Shown: positions 25,598 to 34,696 of the stretch, piece after piece
How positions within the stretch are numbered: the stretch's first letter is position 1
Layout of the letters: the number at the start of each line of letters is the position of its first letter
Assembly: GCA_013204455.1 (NCBI GenBank)
Contig: JABMNW010000194.1
Span: forward strand, 1 to 43,579
DNA length: 43,579 nt
DNA from: Acidimicrobiaceae bacterium
Lineage (GTDB): Bacteria > Actinomycetota > Acidimicrobiia > Acidimicrobiales > Ilumatobacteraceae
Direction: 5' to 3'
Notes under the pieces: model-generated
Seen by the model: the letters and a program-made list of their open reading frames with translations, nothing else
Told to the model about the DNA's origin: nothing
Database searches by the model: none
Program-made: the position numbers and the translations under genes

Positions 25598-26512
25598 TCA
25601 TTGAACAGCGATTTTAAGTAACTCAAATAATCGATCTACTTCCATGCGGGTCTCGTTATCTAGTCGATAACTAACCGGTCCTCGAATAATTTCATTCCTA
25701 AATACTTGTTGCCGATTAAGGAGATACTTTTCTACAGCGAGAAACGCATCGAGACTGTTTTGAAGTGAAATCATTGAAGTCAGTGGTCCATTAATTGCGT
25801 TTATCCGATTAGTGTCGTTTGATTCGAGGGCCCGCCAGAGAGCCACAATTGCCCAACACATATCAGCACCAGGCATCGTTGCTTGTGCTCCGCGATGGTA
25901 ACTATCGACTAAAGCAATGCCGCCACTTCCTTCGAAAATATGCGCTTTTCCATTGGTCAGATCGCGCAGTGCGCTCAAGCGTGGGCCTATCGGCGTCGCC
26001 TCCGGCTTGTACATCACGCGCTCACCGAATGTCTTAAGTAGCGAAGCCTGCATCGTTAATGACATCGGTCGACCCACATATCCGCTTGCATCTTGAACAA
26101 TTACGGGGATATTTATTGAGTTAATCAAATGTTCGTAGTATTTTAATAGTTCGTTATCATCGGCAGAAGTTGATGTCGGAGGAATTGCCATAACAGCACT
26201 CGCTCCGACACTCTCGGCATATTTTGCGTGACGAACAGCAACTTTTGTACTTTCTGCGCCAACACTAATAATGACTTGACCGCGTTTTGTACCAAGCCGA
26301 CAGGCATTTTCTGCCAAACTGTCCCTTTCCTCAGAAGAAAGGCGTAAAACCTCTGAAACCATTGCCATCACTATTCCTTGAACTCCTTGGTCGTATAGCC
26401 AAGAAATCTCTCCATCCAAGGTTTCAACATCGATTGATTCGTCTTCCAAAAAGGGCGTCTGAAATACAGGGTAGACACCCTTAAATGCATGAGATTTGCC
26501 AATTTGGGACAT
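25598..26512 (-). CDS. Dihydrodipicolinate synthase (DapA)/NAL family aldolase
   Basis: A 304-residue class I aldolase-fold protein. Family features are GVYPVFQTPF, the GVQGIVMAMVSEVLRLSSEE region replacing GTTGE, GQVIISVGAESTKVAVRHA, VMAIPPTSTSADDNE, the catalytic-Tyr region VIVQDASGY, and the Schiff-base lysine in VMYKPEATPIGP. The GxTGE motif is changed to MVSE, so it is not a lysine-pathway DapA but a catabolic relative acting on a pyruvate adduct or decarboxylating a keto-acid. Start choice: GTG 26524 lies inside AAAGGTGATC, which is better read as the ribosome site for ATG 26512. It is divergent from the DMFase-like gene. Confidence 0.85.
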   Translation of the reverse strand: MSQIGKSHAFKGVYPVFQTPFLEDESIDVETLDGEISWLYDQGVQGIVMAMVSEVLRLSSEERDSLAENACRLGTKRGQVIISVGAESTKVAVRHAKYAESVGASAVMAIPPTSTSADDNELLKYYEHLINSINIPVIVQDASGYVGRPMSLTMQASLLKTFGERVMYKPEATPIGPRLSALRDLTNGKAHIFEGSGGIALVDSYHRGAQATMPGADMCWAIVALWRALESNDTNRINAINGPLTSMISLQNSLDAFLAVEKYLLNRQQVFRNEIIRGPVSYRLDNETRMEVDRLFELLKIAVQ

Positions 26513-26568
26513 AAAGATGATCACCTTTTACTCGATTATGGAAATTTTTCGAATTGAACTAAAGAATA

Positions 26569-26579
26569 TAGTATAACAA
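26569..26579. promoter_or_regulatory. Candidate GntR/FadR-type operator TAGTATAACAA
   Basis: The 11 bases fit the consensus known for FadR-subfamily GntR regulators, TnGTnnnACnA, on both strands. The site lies in the 94-base gap between the divergent DapA-like and DMFase-like genes, and the island encodes one FCD-type GntR protein. The consensus is short, so chance occurrence is possible. Confidence 0.4.
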
Positions 26580-26606
26580 GTATCAAATCTTCAATTGGGG
26601 GAAATC

Positions 26607-28865
26607 ATGGCAATCAAGCGACCTGATGCTAAACGAGCTGAATTACTTGGGTATTCGGATCGACCAAGTGCGTGCCCGGGCGAGAACATGCAATTTATGG
26701 TCAGCTCAGAGTTCGCAAGTTACGAAGCAAGTCTTGTTCGCCTCATCCATGGAGATACGAATAACGCTGGACCAGGTTTTAAAGAAGCGGTAATCGAATC
26801 GCCAATAAATGGTGTCTATGCAGGTACTCATCAAGAGTCGCATGTTGGGTCTCACATAGAAATCAAAAACTCCGGAGTTATTGGCGCGCTTAGGTCATTT
26901 ACTGTTCAGGCATGGATTAAGCCATCTAAACCATCATCTAGTTCCGATCAAGGGGTCGTGTCGTCTTGGTCAACTAATAATTCGGGGTTCAGCCTTGGAT
27001 TAGATGTAGTTGGGCACGCATTTGTCGAAGTTGGGTCGAGTAGTGGGCTGGAGCGGGTCACATCGGGTCATCCTTTGCGTGCTGGGGTTTGGTATTTTAT
27101 TGCTGGCGGATATGACAATCGTACAAAAAAATTAGTCCTTGTCGTACATGGATCACCAAAGTGGCCTCTTTCGGATTCAGATATGGTTGCTGAGCGAAAT
27201 TTGTCGAAAAATTTCAAAATTGATTGCTCAGCGGATCTATTGATCGGGGCTAAGTCTCAAAAAAAGAGTCTTAAAGGAAAGATGGCTACAGCGGGACACT
27301 TTAATGGAAAGATTGAACATCCCCGTTTATTCTCGCGGCTACTTGATACAGATGAGTTATCGGAACTGAGCAACCTCGCAGACCCGAAGAAATTTGGCTC
27401 CGTTTTTGGGATATGGGATTTTTCAAGCAATTTTGAATCCAGTGAGATTAAAGATTTATCGCAGAATCGAATTGATGGAGTATGTGTAAATTATCCGACC
27501 AGAGCGTTACTCGGGCATATTTGGGATCGTGAAACTTTCGATTTTCGAACTAATCCCTCGTTGTATTGCGCCATCGAATTTCATGAAGATGACAATGCAG
27601 ATAGTGATTGGGATGTAAGCGTTGATTTAAAAATTCCGGATGACCTAAAGAGCGGAATTTATGCGCTTAGATTACGAGCGGGTGACACTGAGGATCACAT
27701 TCCATTTTTTGTTCGGCCCAGACGAGGAAAAACCACGGCTGATATCTGTTATTTGATTCCCACGATCACGTATCAGGCATACGCAAACGAAAGTGTCCTT
27801 GCTACATCGCTTGATACCGATTGGAGCGCGATGACAGACATAGAGATTGTTCCTGATCTATATGACACTTATGTCTGGGATCATCCAGAGCTGGCTTACT
27901 CAATTTACGATAGACATTCCGACGGATCGGGGATTAATTATTCAAGTTGGAAACGTCCGATATTAAATATGCGTCCAAAGCACCGATTTTGGGTGACTGG
28001 TGCACCCCGTCATTTTGCGGCAGATCTTTACGTAACGGACTGGCTAGAAGCCAAGGAGCATAAATATGACATCTTGACTGATCATGACCTTCATCAAGAT
28101 GGCGTGTCATCCATCTCTGATTACAAAGTGATAATCACCGGAAGTCATCCAGAATATTGGACGGAGGCAATGCAAAATGCACTAGAGACTTATCTCGCCG
28201 ATGGAGGGCGGCTGATTTATTTGGGCGGCAACGGTTTCTATTGGGTGACGGCAGTCAATCCAGAACAATCTCATGTAATAGAAGTACGACGGGGCTACGC
28301 CAGTTCTCGAACCTGGACCAGCCATCCGGCCGAACTTCATCTTGCATCAACTGGAGAAAAGGGTGGAATCTGGCGTTTTCGTGGGAGATCACCGAACTCC
28401 TTAGTTGGAGTTGGATTTGCGGCTCAAGGTTGGTCAAAGACGACGCCAGGGTATAAACGTCTTCCAGATAGTTATGATTCGCGCGCTGCCTTTATTTTTG
28501 ATGGAGTAGAAGACGAAATAGTTGGCGACTTTGGTCTTGTGATGAATGGCGCATCGGGAGACGAAATAGACCGATTTGACTATGGCCTTGGCACACCAAC
28601 TCACGCCATGCGCCTTGCAACATCTCAGGGATTGCAAAGTTCGTATTACCTAGTCACGCACGAAGACTTACTTGTGACAGACAAGAATGTTGATGGAACA
28701 AATAATCAAAACGTTCGGTCCGACATTGTCTATTTTGAGGGAGTGGGAGGATCAGCGGTCTTTTCTATTCCTGCAATGGGGGCGTCTGGAAGTCTTTCGC
28801 ATAATAATTACGAAAATAATATTTCGAGAATTATGGATAATGTAGTTCGTGAATTCACGAAATAG
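26607..28865 (+). CDS. N,N-dimethylformamidase large-subunit-like protein
   Basis: A 752-residue homologue of the beta (large) subunit of N,N-dimethylformamidase, which hydrolyses dimethylformamide to dimethylamine and formate. The N-terminus (LLGYSDRPSACPGENMQFMV, then VRLIHGDTNNAGPGFKE) and a LamG/ConA-like domain at about 70-240 agree with the family. The iron ligands of the Paracoccus enzyme, as I recall two Tyr (399, 440) and a Glu (521), have plausible equivalents here: TITYQAYANE (Tyr 389/392), Tyr 434 before DRHSDGSG, and Glu 516 in SHPEYW. ATG 26607 after GGGGGAAATC is preferred to TTG 26595. No gene for the small subunit (about 130 residues) is adjacent. The substrate may be another N-substituted amide. 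Confidence 0.85.
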   Translation: MAIKRPDAKRAELLGYSDRPSACPGENMQFMVSSEFASYEASLVRLIHGDTNNAGPGFKEAVIESPINGVYAGTHQESHVGSHIEIKNSGVIGALRSFTVQAWIKPSKPSSSSDQGVVSSWSTNNSGFSLGLDVVGHAFVEVGSSSGLERVTSGHPLRAGVWYFIAGGYDNRTKKLVLVVHGSPKWPLSDSDMVAERNLSKNFKIDCSADLLIGAKSQKKSLKGKMATAGHFNGKIEHPRLFSRLLDTDELSELSNLADPKKFGSVFGIWDFSSNFESSEIKDLSQNRIDGVCVNYPTRALLGHIWDRETFDFRTNPSLYCAIEFHEDDNADSDWDVSVDLKIPDDLKSGIYALRLRAGDTEDHIPFFVRPRRGKTTADICYLIPTITYQAYANESVLATSLDTDWSAMTDIEIVPDLYDTYVWDHPELAYSIYDRHSDGSGINYSSWKRPILNMRPKHRFWVTGAPRHFAADLYVTDWLEAKEHKYDILTDHDLHQDGVSSISDYKVIITGSHPEYWTEAMQNALETYLADGGRLIYLGGNGFYWVTAVNPEQSHVIEVRRGYASSRTWTSHPAELHLASTGEKGGIWRFRGRSPNSLVGVGFAAQGWSKTTPGYKRLPDSYDSRAAFIFDGVEDEIVGDFGLVMNGASGDEIDRFDYGLGTPTHAMRLATSQGLQSSYYLVTHEDLLVTDKNVDGTNNQNVRSDIVYFEGVGGSAVFSIPAMGASGSLSHNNYENNISRIMDNVVREFTK

Positions 28866-28877
28866 TTTGAGGAATTA

Positions 28878-29684
28878 CTATTTGCAGTTTTCTTTCATCC
28901 AATTTAAAGTCACTGAATTAAATTCATCTGGGGATTCCATTGTCACTAGATGAGGACCGTTTTTGAAAATAACTAATTTGGCACCTGGGATAGTGTCAAC
29001 TATTTCCTGCGATGCTGAAACTGGTAGTAAATAATCGGACTCTCCAACTGTTACAAGCGTTGGAATTCTTAAATTCTTGGCATCATCTAATAGATCATGC
29101 GAGAGATTCGCTTCAATTTGTCCCATTAATCCTTCTGGAGTTGCAGCGTTAGCCCGCATGTGAGACAAAATGGATTTAAGACGTTCGTAGTCAGAACTCA
29201 AAAATTGTGGAGAAAATAGCAGCGGCAATGCTGCTTCGTAATAGAAATCAATCCCACCGCGTAATAGGTATTGCTTGAGCAAATTAAGAGAAAATTCCGT
29301 ATACCCGTGCGTTTTCAACCAACTTGAGTGCATCTGCAACGAGCGGATTCGGTCTGGATGTCTAAGTGCTGCATGAAGCGCTATCGCTCCGCCAAGTGAC
29401 GAACCAGAAAGATGGCACTCTTCAATATTCAGTCTGTCAAGCAGAGACATTGTGTCGTCAGCCATATTCTTTACGGTGTAGGGGCCCTTTGGTGTGTCAC
29501 TTTTCCCAGCCCCTCGATTATCGAAAATTATTACATGGAAATCTTGTTTGTACACCGCAACTTGCGGCATCCAACGACTTGAGTCCGCGCCAGTTCCTCT
29601 AATTAATACGACAGTTGGATTACTGCGTTCTCCGAACTCTTCGTAGTACAACGAGAGTGAAGGGGATACCGAAGTTTGACTCAT
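28878..29684 (-). CDS. Alpha/beta hydrolase
   Basis: A 268-residue alpha/beta-hydrolase-fold protein. The oxyanion region is VVLIRGTGADSSRW (HG replaced by RG), the strand DNRGAGKSD is typical, the nucleophile elbow is LSGSSLGGAIAL, the acid is the Asp in VGESDYLLP, and the His is in GPHLVTMESP. Relatives include carboxylesterases, enol-lactone hydrolases and C-C bond hydrolases. GGGAG seven bases before the ATG supports the start. It is the last gene of the cupin-amidase-hydrolase operon, 22 bases behind the amidase, and converges on the DMFase-like gene with a 12-base gap. Confidence 0.87.
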   Translation of the reverse strand: MSQTSVSPSLSLYYEEFGERSNPTVVLIRGTGADSSRWMPQVAVYKQDFHVIIFDNRGAGKSDTPKGPYTVKNMADDTMSLLDRLNIEECHLSGSSLGGAIALHAALRHPDRIRSLQMHSSWLKTHGYTEFSLNLLKQYLLRGGIDFYYEAALPLLFSPQFLSSDYERLKSILSHMRANAATPEGLMGQIEANLSHDLLDDAKNLRIPTLVTVGESDYLLPVSASQEIVDTIPGAKLVIFKNGPHLVTMESPDEFNSVTLNWMKENCK

Positions 29685-29706
29685 TGCTATTCTCCCTGTT
29701 AGTTAG

Positions 29707-31092
29707 CTAGCTGGTTAGTTGTGTCACTGGTGAAATTGGGGGATTTGGGATCCTGATAATTCCTGCTTCTTCCATCGCTGACGAAATATGCAATAGAAGC
29801 GTTTCGCTAAATGGTGGGCCAGTCATTTGGATACCAATTGGCAAGCCGTCATCAAAGCCAAATGGAAAGGTTATTGACGGGAGACCAGCAAGATTCTGAG
29901 GGACTGTGCTGGGCATTACCGAATTTCTCAAAGGTTGACGATCACCATTTATTACGACAAAATCTGGATCAGAAATAGAACTTGGACCGGTGCTACCTAC
30001 AACCGTTAGAAGAACGTCAACAGTTGTGAAAACTTTAAGGAATTGACGGTAGATATCAGAGGCTGATCGCCGTGCTTCGATGTATTGCGTTGCAGTCACC
30101 TTGGATGCCAGTTCCAATCGGGCTCGAACATCGTCTCCGTATAGCTCTGCTTTTTCTGGGTATGTCTTGAGTATCTGTGTGTGTATGTGGAATGCCTCAG
30201 CCATTTGGTAAGGCACAAATGCTGCAAGTGATATTTTTGGATTTGGCGCGGGGACTTCAATCACAGCAGCGCCTATGGATCTCAAAACTTCACAAAGATT
30301 AATGAACGCGGTCTCTCTTTCGCGGTTAAGTGGAATTGAGTTTTCGACGTCAGATATTCCAAAGCTAAAAGTTCGAAGATCTCGGTCGGTTACTTTCATA
30401 TGCCCAACTTCTGGAGTAGAGAGTGTTGCGGAATCATTCCAATCTTTTCCGGCTGTCGCAAAAAATGCTGCAGACAAAATTTTGGTTGATCTCGCAAAGA
30501 ATCCTGGTGAGTCAAAGGAAGGAGCGAGTGAAACCCCACCATCTCTAGTGATCCGTCCCCAAGTTGTCTTTAAGCCGAGTACTCCACAAAATGCTGCTGG
30601 GATTCGAATTGAACCACCGGTGTCGCTGCCGACAGCGAGCGGTACAAGTCCAGCTGAAACTGCCGCAGCAGATCCTCCACTTGACCCGCCTGGGACTTTC
30701 GAGAGGTCCCAAGGGTTTAATGTTGATCCTCGGGTCGCATGCTGTGTAGTAATACCCCAGCCGAACTCATGCGATCTAGTTGTGCCGACAATTATTGCTC
30801 CAGCTTTACGAAGTCGCTTGACGATTTCGGCATCGTTCTTGGCAATAAATCCGTCTCGTGTTAGAGAGCCGTAAGAATTGTCGGCACCTGCGACATCGAA
30901 GAGCTCCTTGACTCCGACTGCGATTCCTGCAAGTCCGCCAAGGTCATTTCCTTGTGCAACACTCTTGTCCATTTCGCGCGCTTCTTGTTCTGCGCGACTG
31001 TCTAAAATATCAACGAATGCGCCAAATTTAGGATTCTGATTATGTATGTGCTTCAGAATCCCGACGATTCGGTCAGTTATTTTGGTCTCCAA
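29707..31092 (-). CDS. Amidase signature family enzyme
   Basis: A 461-residue amidase with the complete Ser-cisSer-Lys triad: Lys in GIAVGVKELFDVAGA, cis-Ser in VPGGSSGGSAAAVSAG, and the nucleophile Ser in VGSDTGGSIRIPAAF. The enzyme hydrolyses a linear amide or carbamoyl/ureido compound to acid plus ammonia. The start is TTG, three bases after the cupin stop (31095), so the genes are translationally linked. Placed near HyuAB, it could open the N-carbamoyl or amide product made there; this is inference. It is a second, distinct amidase from the one at 40730-42166. Confidence 0.92.
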   Translation of the reverse strand: METKITDRIVGILKHIHNQNPKFGAFVDILDSRAEQEAREMDKSVAQGNDLGGLAGIAVGVKELFDVAGADNSYGSLTRDGFIAKNDAEIVKRLRKAGAIIVGTTRSHEFGWGITTQHATRGSTLNPWDLSKVPGGSSGGSAAAVSAGLVPLAVGSDTGGSIRIPAAFCGVLGLKTTWGRITRDGGVSLAPSFDSPGFFARSTKILSAAFFATAGKDWNDSATLSTPEVGHMKVTDRDLRTFSFGISDVENSIPLNRERETAFINLCEVLRSIGAAVIEVPAPNPKISLAAFVPYQMAEAFHIHTQILKTYPEKAELYGDDVRARLELASKVTATQYIEARRSASDIYRQFLKVFTTVDVLLTVVGSTGPSSISDPDFVVINGDRQPLRNSVMPSTVPQNLAGLPSITFPFGFDDGLPIGIQMTGPPFSETLLLHISSAMEEAGIIRIPNPPISPVTQLTS

Positions 31093-31094
31093 GT

Positions 31095-31496
31095 TCAGGG
31101 CAATACTTCCGTGACAGATTGGTAACCCGCGCGTTCAAGCGAAGAGACTCCTCCAAGTACCCACAGAATGACCATGTCTTCATCGCTTGTGCAACATGCT
31201 GAGTGTGGAGTATTTTTGGGGACGAAAACCACATCACCTGGCGAGATGTCATAGATGCTCTCACCAACTCGATGCCAACCGGATCCGGACATTACTATCA
31301 CGACTTCCTCCGCGTGAGGGTGGAGGTGGTGCTCATGGGTTCCACCACGAGCTGGGTAAATTGTTTGTCCGACACCAACTAATTGCGCTCCTTGGCGGAC
31401 TTCATTTACCAGCCACCTCACATCTAAGTGCGAAAATGCAGTACCCGTAAGATCTGATCGTGAGGTTGTCTTTGGATTTACGACATATTCAGCCAT
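31095..31496 (-). CDS. Cupin-domain protein
   Basis: A 133-residue single cupin. Motif 1 is GTHEHHLHPHAEEVVIVMSG (His residues and Glu as metal ligands) and motif 2 is PGDVVFVPKNTPHSA (His). It could be a small-molecule-binding or isomerising protein; cupins often accompany catabolic operons as ring-opening or epimerising enzymes. It is the first gene of a three-gene minus operon with the amidase and hydrolase, divergent from the PhyH dioxygenase gene. No function is assigned. Confidence 0.85.
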   Translation of the reverse strand: MAEYVVNPKTTSRSDLTGTAFSHLDVRWLVNEVRQGAQLVGVGQTIYPARGGTHEHHLHPHAEEVVIVMSGSGWHRVGESIYDISPGDVVFVPKNTPHSACCTSDEDMVILWVLGGVSSLERAGYQSVTEVLP

Positions 31497-31544
31497 CTAG
31501 ATTTCTCTCGTTCAATTAGTTATAGGTGATATGGACAATCCTCG

Positions 31545-31575
31545 ATTTGTAAATACTGATGTAATATTATATTGT
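31545..31575 (+). promoter_or_regulatory. Promoter and candidate operator of the PhyH operon
   Basis: TTGTAA (31547-31552), 17 bases, then TATTGT (31570-31575, TAnnnT) is a plausible promoter, with a 37-base leader to the GTG at 31619. AATATTATATT (31563-31573) is the exact reverse complement of an 11-mer in the importer promoter. ATTTGTAA (31545-31552) recurs on the other strand at 40003-40010 before the GntR gene. Confidence 0.4.
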
Positions 31576-31618
31576 CTAGTTTTGTTAGTCAAATTCGGTG
31601 TTTGAAAGGGATCCTCTT

Positions 31619-32506
31619 GTGACGACCGTCAGCGGTTTTGAGCGGCCTGGGACTGTTCGTAACGATGCCCTGAGCGGTGAAGAGATTCTGCAATTTACGG
31701 AAAATGGGTTTCTTAGGGTGGGTCGAGTTTTGAGCGACGAGAAACTTGAACAGATTCGTCTCGAAATCGCAAAGTTTCGCAAGACAGGAGAAGAGATAGA
31801 TCTCCTGGACCTATCGCAGTGGGAAGTTGGAGAAGGAGGAGTCCCACAAGAGCCCGGGAAGACCGTTGCTTTTCTATTTAATCTTTGGCGTACGAGCCCT
31901 GTCTATCGAACGCTGATAATGGATGAGCGATTCGCGCTTTGGTCAAGCCAAGTTCTGGGATGTCGTGATGTTCGTGTTCTGGAAGATAATGCTCTTTCGA
32001 AAGATCCTCTTTCGGGTGGAGAACTCAAATGGCATCAAGACTTTTCGTACTGGCCGCTGGCTCAGCCCAATGCTGTGACGCTTTGGATAGCCCTTGATGA
32101 TGTGACTTTAGAAAATGGTGCGATGCATATGGCGGTTGGAAGTCATTTGCTTGGGGAACGATTACCAACCGTATTTGGCACTGGGGCATCGTATTTTAAA
32201 GATCGCCGACCAAAATCGGTGATGCCGATAGTTGAGCCTCATTCGGTTGGTCTTGATACTGAGGTGATGACTTTAGGTGCGGGAGAAGCAACTTTGCATC
32301 ATTCTTTGACATGGCATGCATCGGGACCTAACAATACGAATGATCCGCGCAGGGCGGCGGTTTGTCGTTATGTGGCTGATGGAACTATCTGGCTCGGCGA
32401 AAGACGATACGAATATAACTATAGTTCCAGTGAAGTTGGTCTTAATCTGGGCGACCCAATTGGTGGCGCCTACTTCCCAGTAGTTAAGAAGAAGGAGTTA
32501 GTTTGA
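31619..32506 (+). CDS. Phytanoyl-CoA dioxygenase (PhyH) family protein
   Basis: A 295-residue Fe(II)/2-oxoglutarate-dependent dioxygenase. The 2-His-1-Asp iron site is WHQDFSYW (HxD) and LTWHASGPN, followed by an Arg (RRAAVCRYV) that would hold 2-oxoglutarate. ITFTENGFLRVGR-like ILQFTENGFLRVGRVLSDEK is the usual N-terminal PhyH segment. It would hydroxylate an unactivated carbon, possibly triggering N-dealkylation or ring opening. The ORF track starts at 31598, but GTG 31619, eight bases behind GAAAGGG, fits better. It is the first gene of an eight-gene operon and overlaps the amidohydrolase start by four bases. Confidence 0.87.
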   Translation: MTTVSGFERPGTVRNDALSGEEILQFTENGFLRVGRVLSDEKLEQIRLEIAKFRKTGEEIDLLDLSQWEVGEGGVPQEPGKTVAFLFNLWRTSPVYRTLIMDERFALWSSQVLGCRDVRVLEDNALSKDPLSGGELKWHQDFSYWPLAQPNAVTLWIALDDVTLENGAMHMAVGSHLLGERLPTVFGTGASYFKDRRPKSVMPIVEPHSVGLDTEVMTLGAGEATLHHSLTWHASGPNNTNDPRRAAVCRYVADGTIWLGERRYEYNYSSSEVGLNLGDPIGGAYFPVVKKKELV

Positions 32507-33825
32507 TTCCCACGCAACGATTTCGTCTAGATAATGCCCGCATCCTCACATGCGAGGACAAAACCATTATCGATAATGGTTCGCTAGTGGTAGTCGACGA
32601 CCGTATCGCGTGGTTAGGTCCAATCGCCGAAATGCCCACCGAGTTTAAATTGATTGATCAAATTATTGATGTCAATCAACGCACCGTAATGCCCGGACTT
32701 GTAGACGCACATATGCATATCAGTTTCGGTGAAGCCGCAAGTGAGGAGGAGCTTTCTTTATACACTCCTCCCGCGTATAGAGCAATTCGGGCGAGTGTTG
32801 ATGCTCGGAAAGTTCTCCTCGCTGGGGTTACCAGCGCATGTGATCCGGGTGGCCCCCGTGGAATTGCAACAGCTGTACGTGATGCGATTGATGCGGGTTT
32901 AGTCGTAGGACCACGATTGGCAGCGGCAGGTAGGCAAATTACAACTCAGCAAGGTATTGGTGACACTCTTCCTGCTCCATTAGGCGACTTGTCGACATCG
33001 TTTGGGGCAATCGTTCGGTCGCATGATGAGATCATTCAAGAAATTAGAAATGAGGTCAAGGATGGTGTTGACTTGATCAAAATCGCAGGATCAGGTCCAG
33101 GAACTCGTGAATTTGGTGCGTTTACTCTAACGGAATTGGAGCTCGCCGTTTCCGAGGCGCATCGGCTAGATAAGCCGATTGCGATTCATGCCAGAAGTCG
33201 TCAGTCGATAGCCGATGCAGTGAGTGCGGGTTTTGACTGGATTATGCACGCATCATATATGGATGAGCCAACGATGGAAATGTTGATAATGAGAGGGATT
33301 CCAGTTATACCAGCAATGACCTTGTTAGTTAACTCGCTTGACGCTGGAAAGGATGTTGTCCCAGCCGTAATACGTGATGGAATAAAGCGTGAACTTGAAG
33401 CGGCGGTGAAAATTCTTTCAAAGGCATATAAGAATGGCGCGCGATTGATTGCAGGCTCTGAGACCGGTTTTGCCATGACACCATATGGGCAGTGGCATTC
33501 AAGAGAGATGGAACTTTTCGTTGAACTTCTAGGATTCAACAACCATGACGCACTTCTAGCAATGACGAAATATGCCGCAGTGGCAATTCCGCGATTTGGC
33601 AATTTAGTGGGAACGCTTAGTCCAGGAAAGTATGCCGATCTTTTAGTTGTGGATGGAAAACCAGAATTAGATGTCAAGATTTTGGGAGATCAAAAAAATA
33701 TTCATAAGATCATCAAATCTGGAAGATTCGTCGAAAATCAAGAGGATGGACTTAACCGTCAGTCTCAATTATTTGAGCGGACTCGCCTTTTTACTAGTGG
33801 AATATATAATCGCCAGAAATCTTAG
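32503..33825 (+). CDS. Metal-dependent amidohydrolase (imidazolonepropionase/prolidase-like)
   Basis: A 440-residue TIM-barrel amidohydrolase. Metal-binding sites are VDAHMHIS (HxH), the Lys in LIKIAGSG (carbamylated in relatives), IAIHARSR, and IMHASYMD. The fourth ligand region reads LIAGSETGFAM, where relatives have GTDSG, so the catalytic Asp is apparently replaced by Glu. GTLSPGKYADLLVVDG is the standard C-terminal strand. The enzyme should open a cyclic amide, imidazolone-type ring or peptide-like bond. The TTG start sits inside the PhyH stop (TTGA), five bases behind GAAGGAG. It is the second ring-opening candidate of the island beside HyuAB. Confidence 0.85.
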   Translation: MIPTQRFRLDNARILTCEDKTIIDNGSLVVVDDRIAWLGPIAEMPTEFKLIDQIIDVNQRTVMPGLVDAHMHISFGEAASEEELSLYTPPAYRAIRASVDARKVLLAGVTSACDPGGPRGIATAVRDAIDAGLVVGPRLAAAGRQITTQQGIGDTLPAPLGDLSTSFGAIVRSHDEIIQEIRNEVKDGVDLIKIAGSGPGTREFGAFTLTELELAVSEAHRLDKPIAIHARSRQSIADAVSAGFDWIMHASYMDEPTMEMLIMRGIPVIPAMTLLVNSLDAGKDVVPAVIRDGIKRELEAAVKILSKAYKNGARLIAGSETGFAMTPYGQWHSREMELFVELLGFNNHDALLAMTKYAAVAIPRFGNLVGTLSPGKYADLLVVDGKPELDVKILGDQKNIHKIIKSGRFVENQEDGLNRQSQLFERTRLFTSGIYNRQKS

Positions 33826-33871
33826 AAGAAATTCTGTACTTCTTGGATTTCAGAACTTTGAGGAAGTTTAA

Positions 33872-34696
33872 ATGAAGCAAAATAAGCAACTTTTAGATCT
33901 AAAAAATACGTCTTCGTTAGTTACTGGGGCCGCGCAAGGTTTTGGCTTTGCTATAGCACGAAGGCTGGCTGAAGCTGGGTCGAATGTTGTCGTTGCTGAT
34001 ATTAAATTAGAGAATGCACAGAAATCCGCGAAAAGAATAAGTGAGGAATTTGCCGTCGTAGTTGATTCTTGCGAACTTGATGTTGCCGACGAAAGTCAAG
34101 TGATCAAAATTTTTTCGAGATACCCAAATATTGATTTCCTAATAAATAATGCCGGAGTATTTTCGAACTATACAGTCACGAATCTCTCGTCTGAAGAGTT
34201 TGATCGGATCATCCGTGTAAATGTGAGAGGTGTATTTTTGTGTTCGAGGGAGTTTGCGAAAACCAAAGAATCTAATGGAAATGGAAATGGAAAAGTAATC
34301 GTCAACATTGCGTCAGTTGACGCATTGAACCCTTCATGTGTTGGTCAGGTTCATTACACTTCATCCAAACACGCGGTTGCTGGATTGACAAAAGGGTTAT
34401 CAGTTGAACTTGCGCCCAAAGGTATGCGTGTATGTGCAGTTTGTCCAGGAGCGGCGCTGACTGAAGGCGCGATTGAACTAGTCCAATCCGGTTCTCCAGA
34501 CGGCATAGATATCGCTGAACAGTGGGCGGGTATTGCCAAGCAGACGCCGATGGGTCGTCTCATTTCTCCTGACGATGTGGCTTTAGCAGTCCTTTTTCTG
34601 GTATCTCCTATGGGTGCTTCAATTACTGGGATTCTCCTTCCTGTTGACGGCGGGATAACCTCTCAGCCCTACGAGGGGTATTTGGAATCAAAGTGA
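33872..34696 (+). CDS. Short-chain dehydrogenase/reductase
   Basis: A 274-residue SDR. SSLVTGAAQGFGFAIARRLA contains the TGxxxGxG cofactor loop, ADIKLENA suggests NAD preference (Asp at the end of beta-2), NNAGVF follows, the catalytic Ser is in IVNIASVDAL and Tyr/Lys in VHYTSSKHAVAGL. A loop near residue 132 reads SNGNGNGK, encoded by a 6-base microrepeat (AATGGA three times). GAGGAAG precedes the ATG. It is the third gene of the PhyH operon and overlaps the cupin gene by four bases. It likely dehydrogenates the hydroxy product of the dioxygenase, by inference. Confidence 0.92.
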   Translation: MKQNKQLLDLKNTSSLVTGAAQGFGFAIARRLAEAGSNVVVADIKLENAQKSAKRISEEFAVVVDSCELDVADESQVIKIFSRYPNIDFLINNAGVFSNYTVTNLSSEEFDRIIRVNVRGVFLCSREFAKTKESNGNGNGKVIVNIASVDALNPSCVGQVHYTSSKHAVAGLTKGLSVELAPKGMRVCAVCPGAALTEGAIELVQSGSPDGIDIAEQWAGIAKQTPMGRLISPDDVALAVLFLVSPMGASITGILLPVDGGITSQPYEGYLESK

